DNA from: a virus
Virus record (IMG/VR): IMGVR_UViG_3300005663_000636
Span: 1 to 46,481 of that record
Reading direction: 5' to 3' (one strand)
Length of the DNA stretch: 46,481 bases
Below, piece by piece: positions 14,591-21,516 of this stretch. The position numbers were made by a program, and so were the translations under genes. Positions within the stretch are counted from its first letter, which is position 1. The number at the start of each line of letters is the position of its first letter. The notes under the pieces were generated by a model, which saw nothing but the letters and a program-made list of their open reading frames with translations, did no database searches and was not told the origin of the DNA.

Positions 14591-14832
14591 GTGGTTGCTT
14601 CGCCCGTTGGGATGATGACCAGAGAGGCAATCACTTGTAGAGCTAGGGCCGAAAAGAAGAGTCGACTTACCAAGTAGGCTCTAGCGAATCTTCCCTACCG
14701 TTGAAGAACTGGTGGGGCTTGAGAAGGGGCTGGTGGGAGATGCGAAGGATAGGTCGTCTTAACTTGCAAGCGCCTGTCTGAAGCGGGTCGAAGGAGCGAT
14801 AGCAGTCGAGCCAATAGTCTCCCACCAGCCCC
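14591..14832 (+). ncRNA. Candidate structured RNA with four consecutive hairpins
   Basis: This gene-free 242-base stretch folds by eye into: H1 GTGGTTGCTT (14591-14600) with AGGCAATCAC (14625-14634), 10 bp with two wobbles; H2 GCTAGGGCC (14642-14650) with GGCTCTAGC (14677-14685), 9 bp; H3 CCCTACC (14693-14699) with GGTGGGG (14711-14717), 7 bp; H4 GGGGCTGGTGGGAGA (14726-14740) with TCTCCCACCAGCCCC (14818-14832), a perfect 15 bp closing a 77-base internal region. No T tract follows; a ribosome site (AGAGGAGAG) and a gene come 20 bases later. It is not a tRNA, tmRNA, RNase P or intron pattern I know. It could be a stand-alone RNA or a cis element. Confidence 0.65.
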
Positions 14833-14851
14833 CACAAAGAGGAGAGCAAAA

Positions 14852-15076
14852 ATGAGATGGAAAAAATTGTACAGCACATCAATAAAAGTTTGTCTGTCTA
14901 CGGACATAAGGGATATAATGAAGAGCCGATTGCCTGCTACACCAGAGTTCCTTGACCAGCTCGAAAACATAGTTCAACTAATAATTGAGGTGGTGCCTGA
15001 ACACATGGAGTATAGCCACGAGGACTATATTAGTATGGTAGTAGGAGGAAAAGATGATGCCACAAGAGTGCCCTAA
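14852..15076 (+). CDS. Hypothetical protein (74 aa)
   Basis: ATG 14852 behind AGAGGAGAG at the foot of the structured RNA. Basic N-terminus followed by an acidic helix ('LDQLENIVQLIIEVVPEHME'). Overlaps the next gene by 23 bases. Expression may depend on the upstream RNA fold. Confidence 0.5.
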   Translation: MRWKKLYSTSIKVCLSTDIRDIMKSRLPATPEFLDQLENIVQLIIEVVPEHMEYSHEDYISMVVGGKDDATRVP

Positions 15077-15248
15077 ATGTGAAGACGAATTAGCTCACTA
15101 TGGTAAACTCCCATCCCTGTGCTCTGAATGTGGTGCAGATAGAACAGGAAAGATGTATCCTGGATATGTAGATGATGAAGGTGACACAACTCGTAGTAAA
15201 TGGTCAGACCAGCAAAGGCTAATTGAGGAGCAAAGGTGGTTTCATTAG
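15054..15248 (+). CDS. Zinc-ribbon protein (64 aa)
   Basis: Start ATG 15054 five bases from AGGAGG. 'CPKCEDELAHYGKLPSLCSE' continues to CG, giving a clear CPxC...CxxC zinc ribbon at residues 6-25; acidic C-terminal half. Function unknown. Confidence 0.6.
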   Translation: MMPQECPKCEDELAHYGKLPSLCSECGADRTGKMYPGYVDDEGDTTRSKWSDQQRLIEEQRWFH

Positions 15249-15270
15249 CCCCCACAAAGAAAGGAGTGAA

Positions 15271-15489
15271 ATGATTTGCCCTTACTGTGGGAAACGAGGA
15301 GCTTACATAGAAAACAAGGTAGAAAAATGTAGATTCTGTCCTTATTTAAGGCGGGAGGGCGAATCCTTCCCAGCTAATATGAGGGAGGCGAATATCCGTG
15401 ATTCATCAGCCCCACTAGAAAGGAAGAAGGATGACACCAGAAGAAAAAGCAGCCTATCTAGTCACTCAGTCCACAGCAGCTTTCATTGA
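15271..15489 (+). CDS. Zinc-ribbon protein (72 aa)
   Basis: ATG 15271 behind AAAGGAGTG. 'MICPYCGKRGAYIENKVEKC' begins a four-Cys ribbon closed by 'RFCPY'. The C-terminal 20 residues overlap the next gene in another frame and are Ser/Arg-rich. The leader carries CCCCCACAAAGA, also found before the gene at 14852. Confidence 0.55.
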   Translation: MICPYCGKRGAYIENKVEKCRFCPYLRREGESFPANMREANIRDSSAPLERKKDDTRRKSSLSSHSVHSSFH

Positions 15490-15631
15490 GTTGATGAGCA
15501 TGTTGGCAGCAAACCACGAGCGGAGGTCACATGGCTACGCTGATGCATTTGGAGAAACGGAAATAAGAGCGTTGATAGGCAAGTATGATTTGAACTATGG
15601 GACGGTAGGAGCTTTCCTTATAAGGCACTAG
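15431..15631 (+). CDS. Hypothetical protein (66 aa)
   Basis: ATG 15431 behind AAAGGAAGAAGG. Helical product 'MTPEEKAAYLVTQSTAAFIE...'. Overlaps the previous gene by 59 bases. Not recognised. Confidence 0.45.
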   Translation: MTPEEKAAYLVTQSTAAFIELMSMLAANHERRSHGYADAFGETEIRALIGKYDLNYGTVGAFLIRH

Positions 15632-15638
15632 CAATCAA

Positions 15639-15707
15639 GGGGCTGCGGGGGTGCTGCCGAATATAAAGAATAAGGCAGTCGGATTGTTCGCTACTACCCC
15701 GCAGCCC
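15639..15707 (+). ncRNA. Second structured RNA element, related to the 14726-14832 stem
   Basis: GGGCTGCGGGG (15640-15650) pairs perfectly with CCCCGCAGCCC (15697-15707), and inside it CTGCC (15654-15658) pairs with GGCAG (15674-15678). The 5' arm begins AAGGGGCTG and the interior contains GCAGTCG, both also found in the 14726-14832 element, while the upper stem differs with compensating changes. It ends four bases before an AGGAG site and the gene at 15719, so it could control that gene's translation. Confidence 0.6.
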
Positions 15708-15718
15708 GAAGGAGTGAG

Positions 15719-15889
15719 ATGGTAGAATTAACAATCGTAATATTTGCAACAGAAGGTATCTTTTATGCCCAAACTGATGCCAGCAATGACCCCGAAGAGA
15801 TTATAAAGGGGCAAGGGGCTGATCCGTATGAGGCTTTAGAGAAGTGGCTTGAGGATTTAAGGGAGAAGGACTTTTTTCGACCCGATTAG
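15719..15889 (+). CDS. Hypothetical protein (56 aa)
   Basis: ATG 15719 follows GAAGGAGTGAG just below the hairpin at 15640-15707. Small alpha/beta product 'MVELTIVIFATEGIFYAQTD' with an acidic C-terminal helix. Not recognised. Confidence 0.5.
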   Translation: MVELTIVIFATEGIFYAQTDASNDPEEIIKGQGADPYEALEKWLEDLREKDFFRPD

Positions 15890-15924
15890 GGAAGGGATGA
15901 ATGATAAGCCCGAAAGGAGCAAGC

Positions 15925-16251
15925 ATGAAAGAGATTCTTGAAATGACTGGCACACCGGACGAGGTAGACTGGCTTGCGAAGGAGGTGATGGGGTGGGTCT
16001 TAATGCCATCCAAGTGGAAGGTAAGTATTTGGAACCCCTTCAAGTCCTGGAACGATGCGGAGATGGTGGTGGAGAGGATGAAAGAAAAGAAGTGGGAGAT
16101 AGATTTGCTCTCCATCAACGGAAGTGATGAATACGTCTGTTACTTCAAGCGGATGTCAGGGAAGAAACCTTGGAGAACGGTTAAAGCAAGCGCAGCCGAC
16201 GTACCCACAGCAATAAGCCGTGCTGCTCTACTCACATTGGAGGGGACATGA
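15925..16251 (+). CDS. Phage ABA-sandwich domain protein (108 aa)
   Basis: Start set at ATG 15925 (AAAGGAG, six bases away); ATG 15901 in frame is an alternative. The pattern 'VDWLAKEVMGWVLMP', a central 'FKSWNDAEMVVERM' and the closing 'AADVPTAISRAALLTLEG' are those of the phage ABA sandwich domain family. Members are found in many phages and have no known activity. Confidence 0.75.
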   Translation: MKEILEMTGTPDEVDWLAKEVMGWVLMPSKWKVSIWNPFKSWNDAEMVVERMKEKKWEIDLLSINGSDEYVCYFKRMSGKKPWRTVKASAADVPTAISRAALLTLEGT

Positions 16252-16580
16252 CAGTAACTACAAACTTTAGGTGTCCGAATTGTGGCCAGGCAGTGGCATC
16301 GAGTCAATATCATCCGATAGAGAGTTGCATCTCCTTCAAGGCAGGCATACGACAGGGACGGCAGGAAGTGGTGGAGTGGATAAACGGACACTATGGCTGG
16401 CTGTCAGGCAAGTGGTTAGGCAAAGATATGAAAATGGTTTTAGCTTTTGAAAAATGGGAAGCCAAGCTCAAAGACATGGGCATCTTCCCCAACATTAAGG
16501 AAGGAACCTTTGAAGAAACGATGCGTGATGTTCCAATAATCGAGCTTGAGGTATCCGATGCAAGGGAAGTGAAGGGATGA
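16248..16580 (+). CDS. Zinc-finger-containing hypothetical protein (110 aa)
   Basis: Overlaps the ABA protein stop by four bases. N-terminal 'FRCPNCGQAVASSQYHPIES' followed by Cys makes a C-x2-C...H...C site; the rest is helical. Its C-terminus is encoded by the 28-base repeat at 16548-16575. Confidence 0.5.
   Translation: MTVTTNFRCPNCGQAVASSQYHPIESCISFKAGIRQGRQEVVEWINGHYGWLSGKWLGKDMKMVLAFEKWEAKLKDMGIFPNIKEGTFEETMRDVPIIELEVSDAREVKG
16548..16575 (+). repeat. Direct repeat copy 1 (28 bp, one mismatch with 17165-17192)
   Basis: Starts GAGGTATCCGATGCAAGG and continues through GAAGTGAAGG. The second copy lies 617 bases downstream, and its first 14 bases recur at 17355-17368. Copy 1 is coding; copy 2 spans a stop and a ribosome site, so the repeat probably records a recombination event that inserted the intervening genes. 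Confidence 0.75.
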
Positions 16581-17098
16581 GTGAGCAGGCAGAGATTATC
16601 AAATGCCCATTGTGCCTGAAAGAGTGCGAGGATAACAGTAGCAACCGTGTTTACTTCACTTATAACTACTTGCGTCAATGGAATGGAGACCGAGACGATG
16701 GTTCTTGGGTAAAGCCGAGATTACTAATATTGTGTGCGAATTGCAAAAAAACTCACACAGATTATCTAGGTGAGTCCCATCTAAGAGACCATCCCCCGCT
16801 ATGGGCATTTAAGACTCGCAAGGCAAAGACCGATACTGATTTGATTCGGTACAAAGAGGGATTAAGCTGTATTATCTCGGAGCAGAGAGCAGTTGACGAA
16901 AGAAACAGGGTAATTCAAATGGCTAAGAGTTTAGTGCGGGAAACAGAAATGTCTATGCCGTATAGTAGCTTGAGGATTCAGTATGTCGATAATGTGGGGG
17001 AAGTCTTAATAGAATATCAATCGTGTGGGGATTATAGATTACCTGAGTACAATGTCACTAGCAGACCATATCATAGGCGGAAGAAGGTGACGAAATGA
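16577..17098 (+). CDS. Hypothetical protein with zinc motifs (173 aa)
   Basis: N-terminal 'IIKCPLCLKECED' and later 'LILCANCKKTH' form a split zinc ribbon around a Tyr/Trp-rich loop; the C-terminal half is alpha/beta. The largest member of this phage's Cys-pair proteins. Overlaps upstream and downstream genes by four bases. Family unknown. Confidence 0.5.
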   Translation: MSEQAEIIKCPLCLKECEDNSSNRVYFTYNYLRQWNGDRDDGSWVKPRLLILCANCKKTHTDYLGESHLRDHPPLWAFKTRKAKTDTDLIRYKEGLSCIISEQRAVDERNRVIQMAKSLVRETEMSMPYSSLRIQYVDNVGEVLIEYQSCGDYRLPEYNVTSRPYHRRKKVTK

Positions 17099-17175
17099 AG
17101 TGTCCCAAATGCGAAGGAGTTGTAAAAAATGTGGTTGTGCTTGGGCTGTGGGTTAACGCTCAAAGAGGTATCTGA
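17095..17175 (+). CDS. Truncated zinc-ribbon peptide (26 aa)
   Basis: Frame 'MKCPKCEGVVKNVVVLGLWV...' ends after 26 residues at the edge of repeat copy 2. It has only the first Cys pair of a ribbon, so it looks like a gene cut short by the recombination marked by the repeat. Confidence 0.45.
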   Translation: MKCPKCEGVVKNVVVLGLWVNAQRGI

Positions 17176-17192
17176 TGCAAGGGAAGTGAAGG
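17165..17192 (+). repeat. Direct repeat copy 2 (28 bp)
   Basis: Differs from 16548-16575 at one base (TCT versus TCC). It covers the end of the truncated zinc peptide and the ribosome site of the following gene. Confidence 0.75.
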
Positions 17193-17372
17193 ATGACGTG
17201 TAGACACTGCCTGAGAAGGCTCCCTGTGAGCTTTGATAGGGCTTGTATGTGGTGCCAGGGTAGAGTAGACAGGTGGATCGCCGAGTCCCTTAGATGGCAG
17301 CCAGACCATAGCAAGGCTTTCCACAGAGGGGGGCTGGAATGGATTCCAGGAAAAGAGGTATCCGATGATTGA
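17193..17372 (+). CDS. Double-CxxC zinc protein (59 aa)
   Basis: 'MTCRHCLRRLPVSFDRACMW' followed by C gives two Cys pairs 15 residues apart, as in small zinc ribbons; the rest is basic with a Trp-rich segment. Its ribosome site is supplied by repeat copy 2. Overlaps the next gene by eight bases. Confidence 0.55.
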   Translation: MTCRHCLRRLPVSFDRACMWCQGRVDRWIAESLRWQPDHSKAFHRGGLEWIPGKEVSDD

Positions 17373-17700
17373 GCCACGGGAGGTGACACCAGAGCTGCGG
17401 GTAGTGAGAGCAGATCGAGATAATGCGACGACATCTGTTTGGCGAGGATTTTTCATAACACGGTCAAAAGTATTCGATACTGTGTGCATAAGGCCCACTG
17501 AGGTTGGCGATTGGGGAAGGGATGGCATACCCGAAGATATTGTGGAGTTCCTTCGGAGGCTAGGGTGGCTTCCTAATTGCCACCATGTCGAGAATCAAGA
17601 AGGGGAGATTATGACAGGATGCCTCTTTAATCAGAGTGCCACCCTAGCCGAAGCCGTCAGAGCCATAGACGCATACTGGCTTGACACTCTAGGAGATTAA
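17365..17700 (+). CDS. Hypothetical protein (111 aa)
   Basis: An alpha/beta protein without recognised family; contains 'SVWRGFFITRSKVFDTVCIR' and a C-terminal helix. Followed directly (no gap) by the next start. Confidence 0.5.
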   Translation: MIEPREVTPELRVVRADRDNATTSVWRGFFITRSKVFDTVCIRPTEVGDWGRDGIPEDIVEFLRRLGWLPNCHHVENQEGEIMTGCLFNQSATLAEAVRAIDAYWLDTLGD

Positions 17701-17892
17701 ATGCAGAACGGTGACTCCTGGATGATAATAGATTATCTCGGTAGTAGGTTGAGTGTAGAGATTGATTGCCCGGTGAAGTGGCCTGGGTTCGACAAGAATA
17801 TGTTTGTCTGTAAATGTGATAAGGTCTTCCCCATCTACCGCTTGAGGGGTAGCGATGACTGGAATTGGGTAAAGGAGGAACACAATGTATAA
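17701..17892 (+). CDS. Hypothetical protein (63 aa)
   Basis: Starts at the base after the preceding stop. Beta-rich, with Cys at residues 22, 37 and 39. Overlaps the DnaB-N protein start by eight bases, so it is co-translated with the replication genes. Confidence 0.45.
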   Translation: MQNGDSWMIIDYLGSRLSVEIDCPVKWPGFDKNMFVCKCDKVFPIYRLRGSDDWNWVKEEHNV

Positions 17893-18298
17893 AGATTTAT
17901 CGCCTCCACACAGCAGCGAGGCTGAACTGAGTGTCCTCGGCTCGTGTTTCATTGACTACGAGGCGTTCAAGAAGGTCAAGGATATGCTTATCCCTCAAGA
18001 TTTCTACATTGATAAGAATCAGTGGGTGTTTGCAGTAATGCTGAACCTCTACTGGGGCGGTCAGCCTACGAATCAGATCATAGTAGCCTATGGACTTCAG
18101 AGGATGGGTAAACTCCAGGAGGTAGGCGGGGCAGTGTTTATTTCCCACTGTATTGCCGAGACTCCAACCTCGGTACACGTAGTCTATTATGCCAAGCTAG
18201 TCAAGGAATGCTCTGACCGGAGAAACCAAATAGTGAAGGGGGAGAAGCAGATACAGGATGCCTTTGAGGGCAAGGTTCAACGGGGTATTTATGATTGA
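17885..18298 (+). CDS. Stand-alone DnaB N-terminal domain protein (137 aa)
   Basis: 'PPHSSEAELSVLGSCFIDYE', 'FYIDKNQWVFAVMLNLY' and 'QEVGGAVFISHCIAETPTSV' followed by 'VYYAKLVKECSDRR' reproduce the N-terminal (primase-contacting, collar) domain of DnaB helicases. The RecA-like motor that normally follows is absent; instead the next gene, overlapping by eight bases, encodes a different RecA-fold ATPase. It may form a two-subunit helicase with it or redirect the host DnaB-primase-loader system. Confidence 0.8.
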   Translation: MYKDLSPPHSSEAELSVLGSCFIDYEAFKKVKDMLIPQDFYIDKNQWVFAVMLNLYWGGQPTNQIIVAYGLQRMGKLQEVGGAVFISHCIAETPTSVHVVYYAKLVKECSDRRNQIVKGEKQIQDAFEGKVQRGIYD

Positions 18299-19532
18299 AT
18301 ATACCTGGGATGAGGAGAGGATATTCTCTGAACTTAGATTGCCCACGGGAAGAATTTTGAAGATACAGGCTAATTCCATTAGACGGGAGCGCACAGGAGT
18401 CCATGCTTTGATAGAGATTTCGATAAAGGGTAGCACCAAAAATGTTATTCTGGCATGGGATAGGTTCAACATTGAACGGGATGCCGATAGGACTCGCTTG
18501 TCCAACTCAGCATACAAACAGTTCCTAGATGAAGACAAGGTGTATACATCTGGTGAATTGAAACAGGCACTTGATACATTTAGCGGTGGACTATGGGAGA
18601 AGTCCCTTGAAGCGTTTCAGCCCTCCCCGTTGGTGGGAGAAGAATCAAAAACACAGTTTCTATTAGACCCCTACATAATCGAGGGTGGGGGAACGATTCT
18701 TTTCGGCCCCCCAGGGAGAGGCAAGAGTTTTACGGCACAGTTAATGATGGTATGTGTGGATGCTGGTGTGGATACTTTCTGGAAAGTAAAATGTGCCGAT
18801 GTTCTCTTTATCAATCTTGAGCGATCCCGACAGTCAGCCGCTAATAGACTTGCCCCGCTTAATAGAATACTAGGATATGGCTCTGAGCGCCCTCTTATGA
18901 CACTTAATGCACGAGGCAAGAGTCTCATGGAGGTGGCTGATGGTATAAGAAAGGCCATTAAGAAATACAACATTAAACTAGTGGTTCTTGACTCCATCAG
19001 CCGGGCAGGGTTTGGAGACCTAACCGAGAACAAGCCTGTCAACGCAATTATGGATTGCCTAAATGACCTTTGCCCCACATGGCTAGCTTTAGCCCACTCG
19101 CCCAGAGCTAACGATGATCATGTTTACGGAGGGATACACTTCGATGCTGCTGCCGACATAGTAATCCAATTACTTTCCGAGGTTAGCCCCGATGGTACTT
19201 TGGGGATAGGATTGAACGTAGTCAAGACAAACGATACGAGTACGCCACCCATGCAGATACTTGCCTATGAGTTCGGAGAGAACGGACTCAAGCATATCCG
19301 AAAGGCGAAACCACTTGAGTTTCCAGAGATAACATCTAAGCCCAAGACCACGATGCTTCAAGAGGTCATGGGTTACCTAGATGAACACGAGCAAGCATCC
19401 GCCACCGAAATATCAGAGGAACTAAACCGGAGCCGTCCCAAGATAAGCGAAATGCTAAAGCATAATTCAAACTTTACGCCCATAAAGAAGGATGGCAAGA
19501 GTGTTATCTATGGTCTCAAGTACCGTTTTTAG
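18291..19532 (+). CDS. RepA/AAA_25-type replicative ATPase with C-terminal winged helix (413 aa)
   Basis: Start taken at ATG 18291 ('MIEYTWDEERIF'), overlapping the DnaB-N stop; an in-frame ATG at 18258 is possible. Residues 139-146 are the Walker A 'GPPGRGKS', a Walker B-like 'IKLVVLDSISRAG' follows near 230, and the fold matches RepA/KaiC-like hexameric helicases. The last ~55 residues ('EVMGYLDEHEQASATEISEE...') form a winged helix, apt for origin binding. The iteron-rich stretch immediately downstream is the likely origin. It probably acts as the phage's replicative helicase or loader. Confidence 0.8.
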   Translation: MIEYTWDEERIFSELRLPTGRILKIQANSIRRERTGVHALIEISIKGSTKNVILAWDRFNIERDADRTRLSNSAYKQFLDEDKVYTSGELKQALDTFSGGLWEKSLEAFQPSPLVGEESKTQFLLDPYIIEGGGTILFGPPGRGKSFTAQLMMVCVDAGVDTFWKVKCADVLFINLERSRQSAANRLAPLNRILGYGSERPLMTLNARGKSLMEVADGIRKAIKKYNIKLVVLDSISRAGFGDLTENKPVNAIMDCLNDLCPTWLALAHSPRANDDHVYGGIHFDAAADIVIQLLSEVSPDGTLGIGLNVVKTNDTSTPPMQILAYEFGENGLKHIRKAKPLEFPEITSKPKTTMLQEVMGYLDEHEQASATEISEELNRSRPKISEMLKHNSNFTPIKKDGKSVIYGLKYRF

Positions 19533-19534
19533 AA

Positions 19535-19711
19535 AACGTGTCCCCCCTATAGTATGTTACTTAGGTAACACATACTTTTATAGTAGGTACTCATCTAAGG
19601 GAACACGTTATTTTGAAGCTAGGCTCGAAGCTGATGTGTTCTTTGGGAACAACGAGGGTACACATGGGGACACGTTATTTTTCGAAGCTGTAGCTTCAGG
19701 GGACACGTATT
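19535..19711. other. Putative replication origin: iterons and dyads
   Basis: The 193-base gap after the helicase gene holds four copies of a GGGGACACGTTATT-type iteron: inverted at 19535-19545 (AACGTGTCCCC), direct at 19599-19620, 19666-19689 and 19699-19711. Two of the direct copies continue into GAAGCT. Also present are a GTATGTTAC/GTAACACATAC hairpin (19552-19575, two-base bulge), an ATGTGT/ACACAT dyad (19634-19639, 19660-19665) and GAAGCTGTAGCTTC (19684-19697). Frames crossing it look spurious. Iterons next to a helicase gene are the usual plan of phage and plasmid origins; a regulatory role is the alternative. Confidence 0.65.
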
Positions 19712-19725
19712 AAAGGAGGGCGATA

Positions 19726-20088
19726 ATGGTTCGACAAGGCTCACCACAAGTGGATGAACTTTTGACGGATGCGGAGATTTGGGAGGCTTGTAAGTTGGGA
19801 TGGGATGAGGAGAAGATGGGCTGTCCTTTCCCTGAGAGTGCATTTAATGACTTTACGCTGACCAGGGCAATAATCCAAGCCCAGATAGCCAAGATGAAAA
19901 GACTTGGCTACGGCCAGCCTGATGAGGGGGCGGAGTTGCCAGAGAATCCGTATTCGGAAAGAGCCTCAATTGATTTTGCAAAGAGGTATCAAACATCGAG
20001 TGCAGCACGTAAGGAATTTGTTTACAACCAAGCCCAACAGGATTTACACGATGCTGGCTACCACATAGATATAAAGGAGGGGCAATGA
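19726..20088 (+). CDS. Hypothetical protein (120 aa)
   Basis: Behind AAAGGAGGGCG just after the putative origin. Helical, 'DAEIWEACKLGWDEEKMGCP' then charged helices. Resembles small phage proteins of unknown role beginning 'LTDAEI'. Overlaps the next gene by four bases. Confidence 0.5.
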   Translation: MVRQGSPQVDELLTDAEIWEACKLGWDEEKMGCPFPESAFNDFTLTRAIIQAQIAKMKRLGYGQPDEGAELPENPYSERASIDFAKRYQTSSAARKEFVYNQAQQDLHDAGYHIDIKEGQ

Positions 20089-20420
20089 TGGACAAGCAAG
20101 AACTCAACAAATTTATAGCACGGTGGATGTGGCCTAACTCCGTTATGATATACGTTCATGTAGACTGTGAGTGGATGTGCCTAGAGGAGAAGGGTAAGCT
20201 GATGAAGTGCTTCACCCATTCCCTTGATGCCTGTGGGGTGTTGATGGATAGGCTGGATGGATACCTCCTTGAGCGAGAGACAAAGCGACACAAGACTTTT
20301 GCATTTGTAGAGCTGGGTTGCAGTTCAGGGGACGCAAAGCACAAAGAACCTGCAATGGCCTTCTGTCTTGCCCTGAAGGAGATGATCGAGGGGGAGAAAT
20401 GGGGAGCGGTATCCCTGTAA
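20085..20420 (+). CDS. Hypothetical protein (111 aa)
   Basis: Starts in the ATGATG at 20085-20090 overlapping the previous stop. Mixed alpha/beta, Cys scattered without a clear zinc pattern. Not recognised. Confidence 0.45.
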   Translation: MMDKQELNKFIARWMWPNSVMIYVHVDCEWMCLEEKGKLMKCFTHSLDACGVLMDRLDGYLLERETKRHKTFAFVELGCSSGDAKHKEPAMAFCLALKEMIEGEKWGAVSL

Positions 20421-20472
20421 GCCAGACATCTTTGAGCAAACCTATGAGCCAGTGAGCTAAGGAGGTGACGAT

Positions 20473-20790
20473 ATGATGGATGATTTACCCGAGGAATTTG
20501 GCAGTGACGAGGAGTTAGATCGCATGGCGGGGATTATTATGGGGAACGAGGAGTCAATAAGAGAGGATGAAAAACTCAAGACTTTTGCCAAGATCAGGGA
20601 AGCTGTGGAGGGTGCCGGACTGGCTTGTAAGCCTGAGCCTGATGAGTGTAGCCCTTCAGGGTGTGGGGATTGTGATTACGGTGTTGCCTATGATTTAGGA
20701 GCACAAGTCCAACTCAATACTATTCTAAAGGCCTTGGAGGAGTGGGCATGGTGTCAGGCAATCGAGAAGCTGAAAAAGGGGGCGAAATGA
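20473..20790 (+). CDS. Acidic hypothetical protein with Cys cluster (105 aa)
   Basis: ATGATG at 20473 behind AAGGAGGTGACG. Very acidic N-terminus; 'CKPEPDECSPSGCGDCDYGV' in the middle carries four Cys within 17 residues. C-terminal helix. Overlaps the next gene by four bases. Confidence 0.5.
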   Translation: MMDDLPEEFGSDEELDRMAGIIMGNEESIREDEKLKTFAKIREAVEGAGLACKPEPDECSPSGCGDCDYGVAYDLGAQVQLNTILKALEEWAWCQAIEKLKKGAK

Positions 20791-21164
20791 ACGACAAGGG
20801 CAAGCCAACAGACGAACAGAGTACGAGGTTTTTTGAGTGGTGCGGGTTTAGGAAATTTGGTTGGATAAATTGGAACTTCTATTGTCCGCCTGACAAGGAG
20901 ATACCAGATAGGATACCAGTGGGTGCGGGAGTAACACGTGAGTTTCAAAGGGAATATGAATTGCCTTCCATAGACGGTATTGAGGCTCTTGGATTTCTGT
21001 TCAAATATGCCGTGCCGAAGGTGTTAGAGAAGATTGGAAGGTACGAGCTAGTAGTCCTAGTCAACAATGCTGTATGTGCTGCTGTAGAAAGCGGGGGAGA
21101 AATTGCCCATGCGTTATTTTGGGCGTGTGATAGGGTAAGGGAAGCTGAGAGGGTGACGATATGA
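20787..21164 (+). CDS. Paralogous small protein A (125 aa)
   Basis: Starts 'MNDKGKPTDEQSTRFFEWCG' and ends with '...HALFWACDRVREAERVTI'. The same frame plan, K-P-T-D-E-x...RF-x-E-W/F...YAVPxxL...ALFWAxDxVRE, occurs in the next gene, so the two arose by tandem duplication. Such 'PTDE..FWEW.G' proteins recur in phages; function unknown. Confidence 0.55.
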   Translation: MNDKGKPTDEQSTRFFEWCGFRKFGWINWNFYCPPDKEIPDRIPVGAGVTREFQREYELPSIDGIEALGFLFKYAVPKVLEKIGRYELVVLVNNAVCAAVESGGEIAHALFWACDRVREAERVTI

Positions 21165-21478
21165 AGCCAACAGATGAAGAACTGAGGCGGTTCTGGGAGT
21201 TTTACGGGTTGCATTATACAGTTCCCTATTGGGTCGATGATAATGACAATCTTGCTTTTTATGGTGAGACCCATTCGGAACTCTTGAAAAGTATTAACCT
21301 TACAATCTTGTTCCAGTATGCAGTGCCCGTATTGGACTTTTGGCTGGCATCTAAGGAAAAGAGCAAAAGAGTGGGTGTCCAAGTGCAGTATCATGGAAAG
21401 TTATTGGGCTTGGTGTTTGATGAGACCTTTGAGGATGCGTTATTCTGGGCGCTAGATAAAGTACGGGAGACGATATGA
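21161..21478 (+). CDS. Paralogous small protein B (105 aa)
   Basis: 'MKPTDEELRRFWEFYGLHYT', 'ILFQYAVPVLDFWLA' and 'DALFWALDKVRETI' align with protein A at 20787. It has lost a 20-residue segment near the middle. Overlap with protein A is four bases. It closes the operon segment before an HNH gene with its own promoter. Confidence 0.55.
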   Translation: MKPTDEELRRFWEFYGLHYTVPYWVDDNDNLAFYGETHSELLKSINLTILFQYAVPVLDFWLASKEKSKRVGVQVQYHGKLLGLVFDETFEDALFWALDKVRETI

Positions 21479-21516
21479 TAGAGGCTCATTTCCGGAGTCA
21501 TAAACATATCAGGTCA

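Noticed and set aside
14667-14970. Minus-strand frames over the structured RNA
   Set aside because: They lie antisense to a clear plus-strand operon, lack ribosome sites and have composition set by the G-rich stems.
19492-19713. A 73-codon frame across the iteron region
   Set aside because: Repetitive translation (repeated GDTL/FEA segments) generated by the DNA repeats, no ribosome site, and it begins inside the helicase gene.
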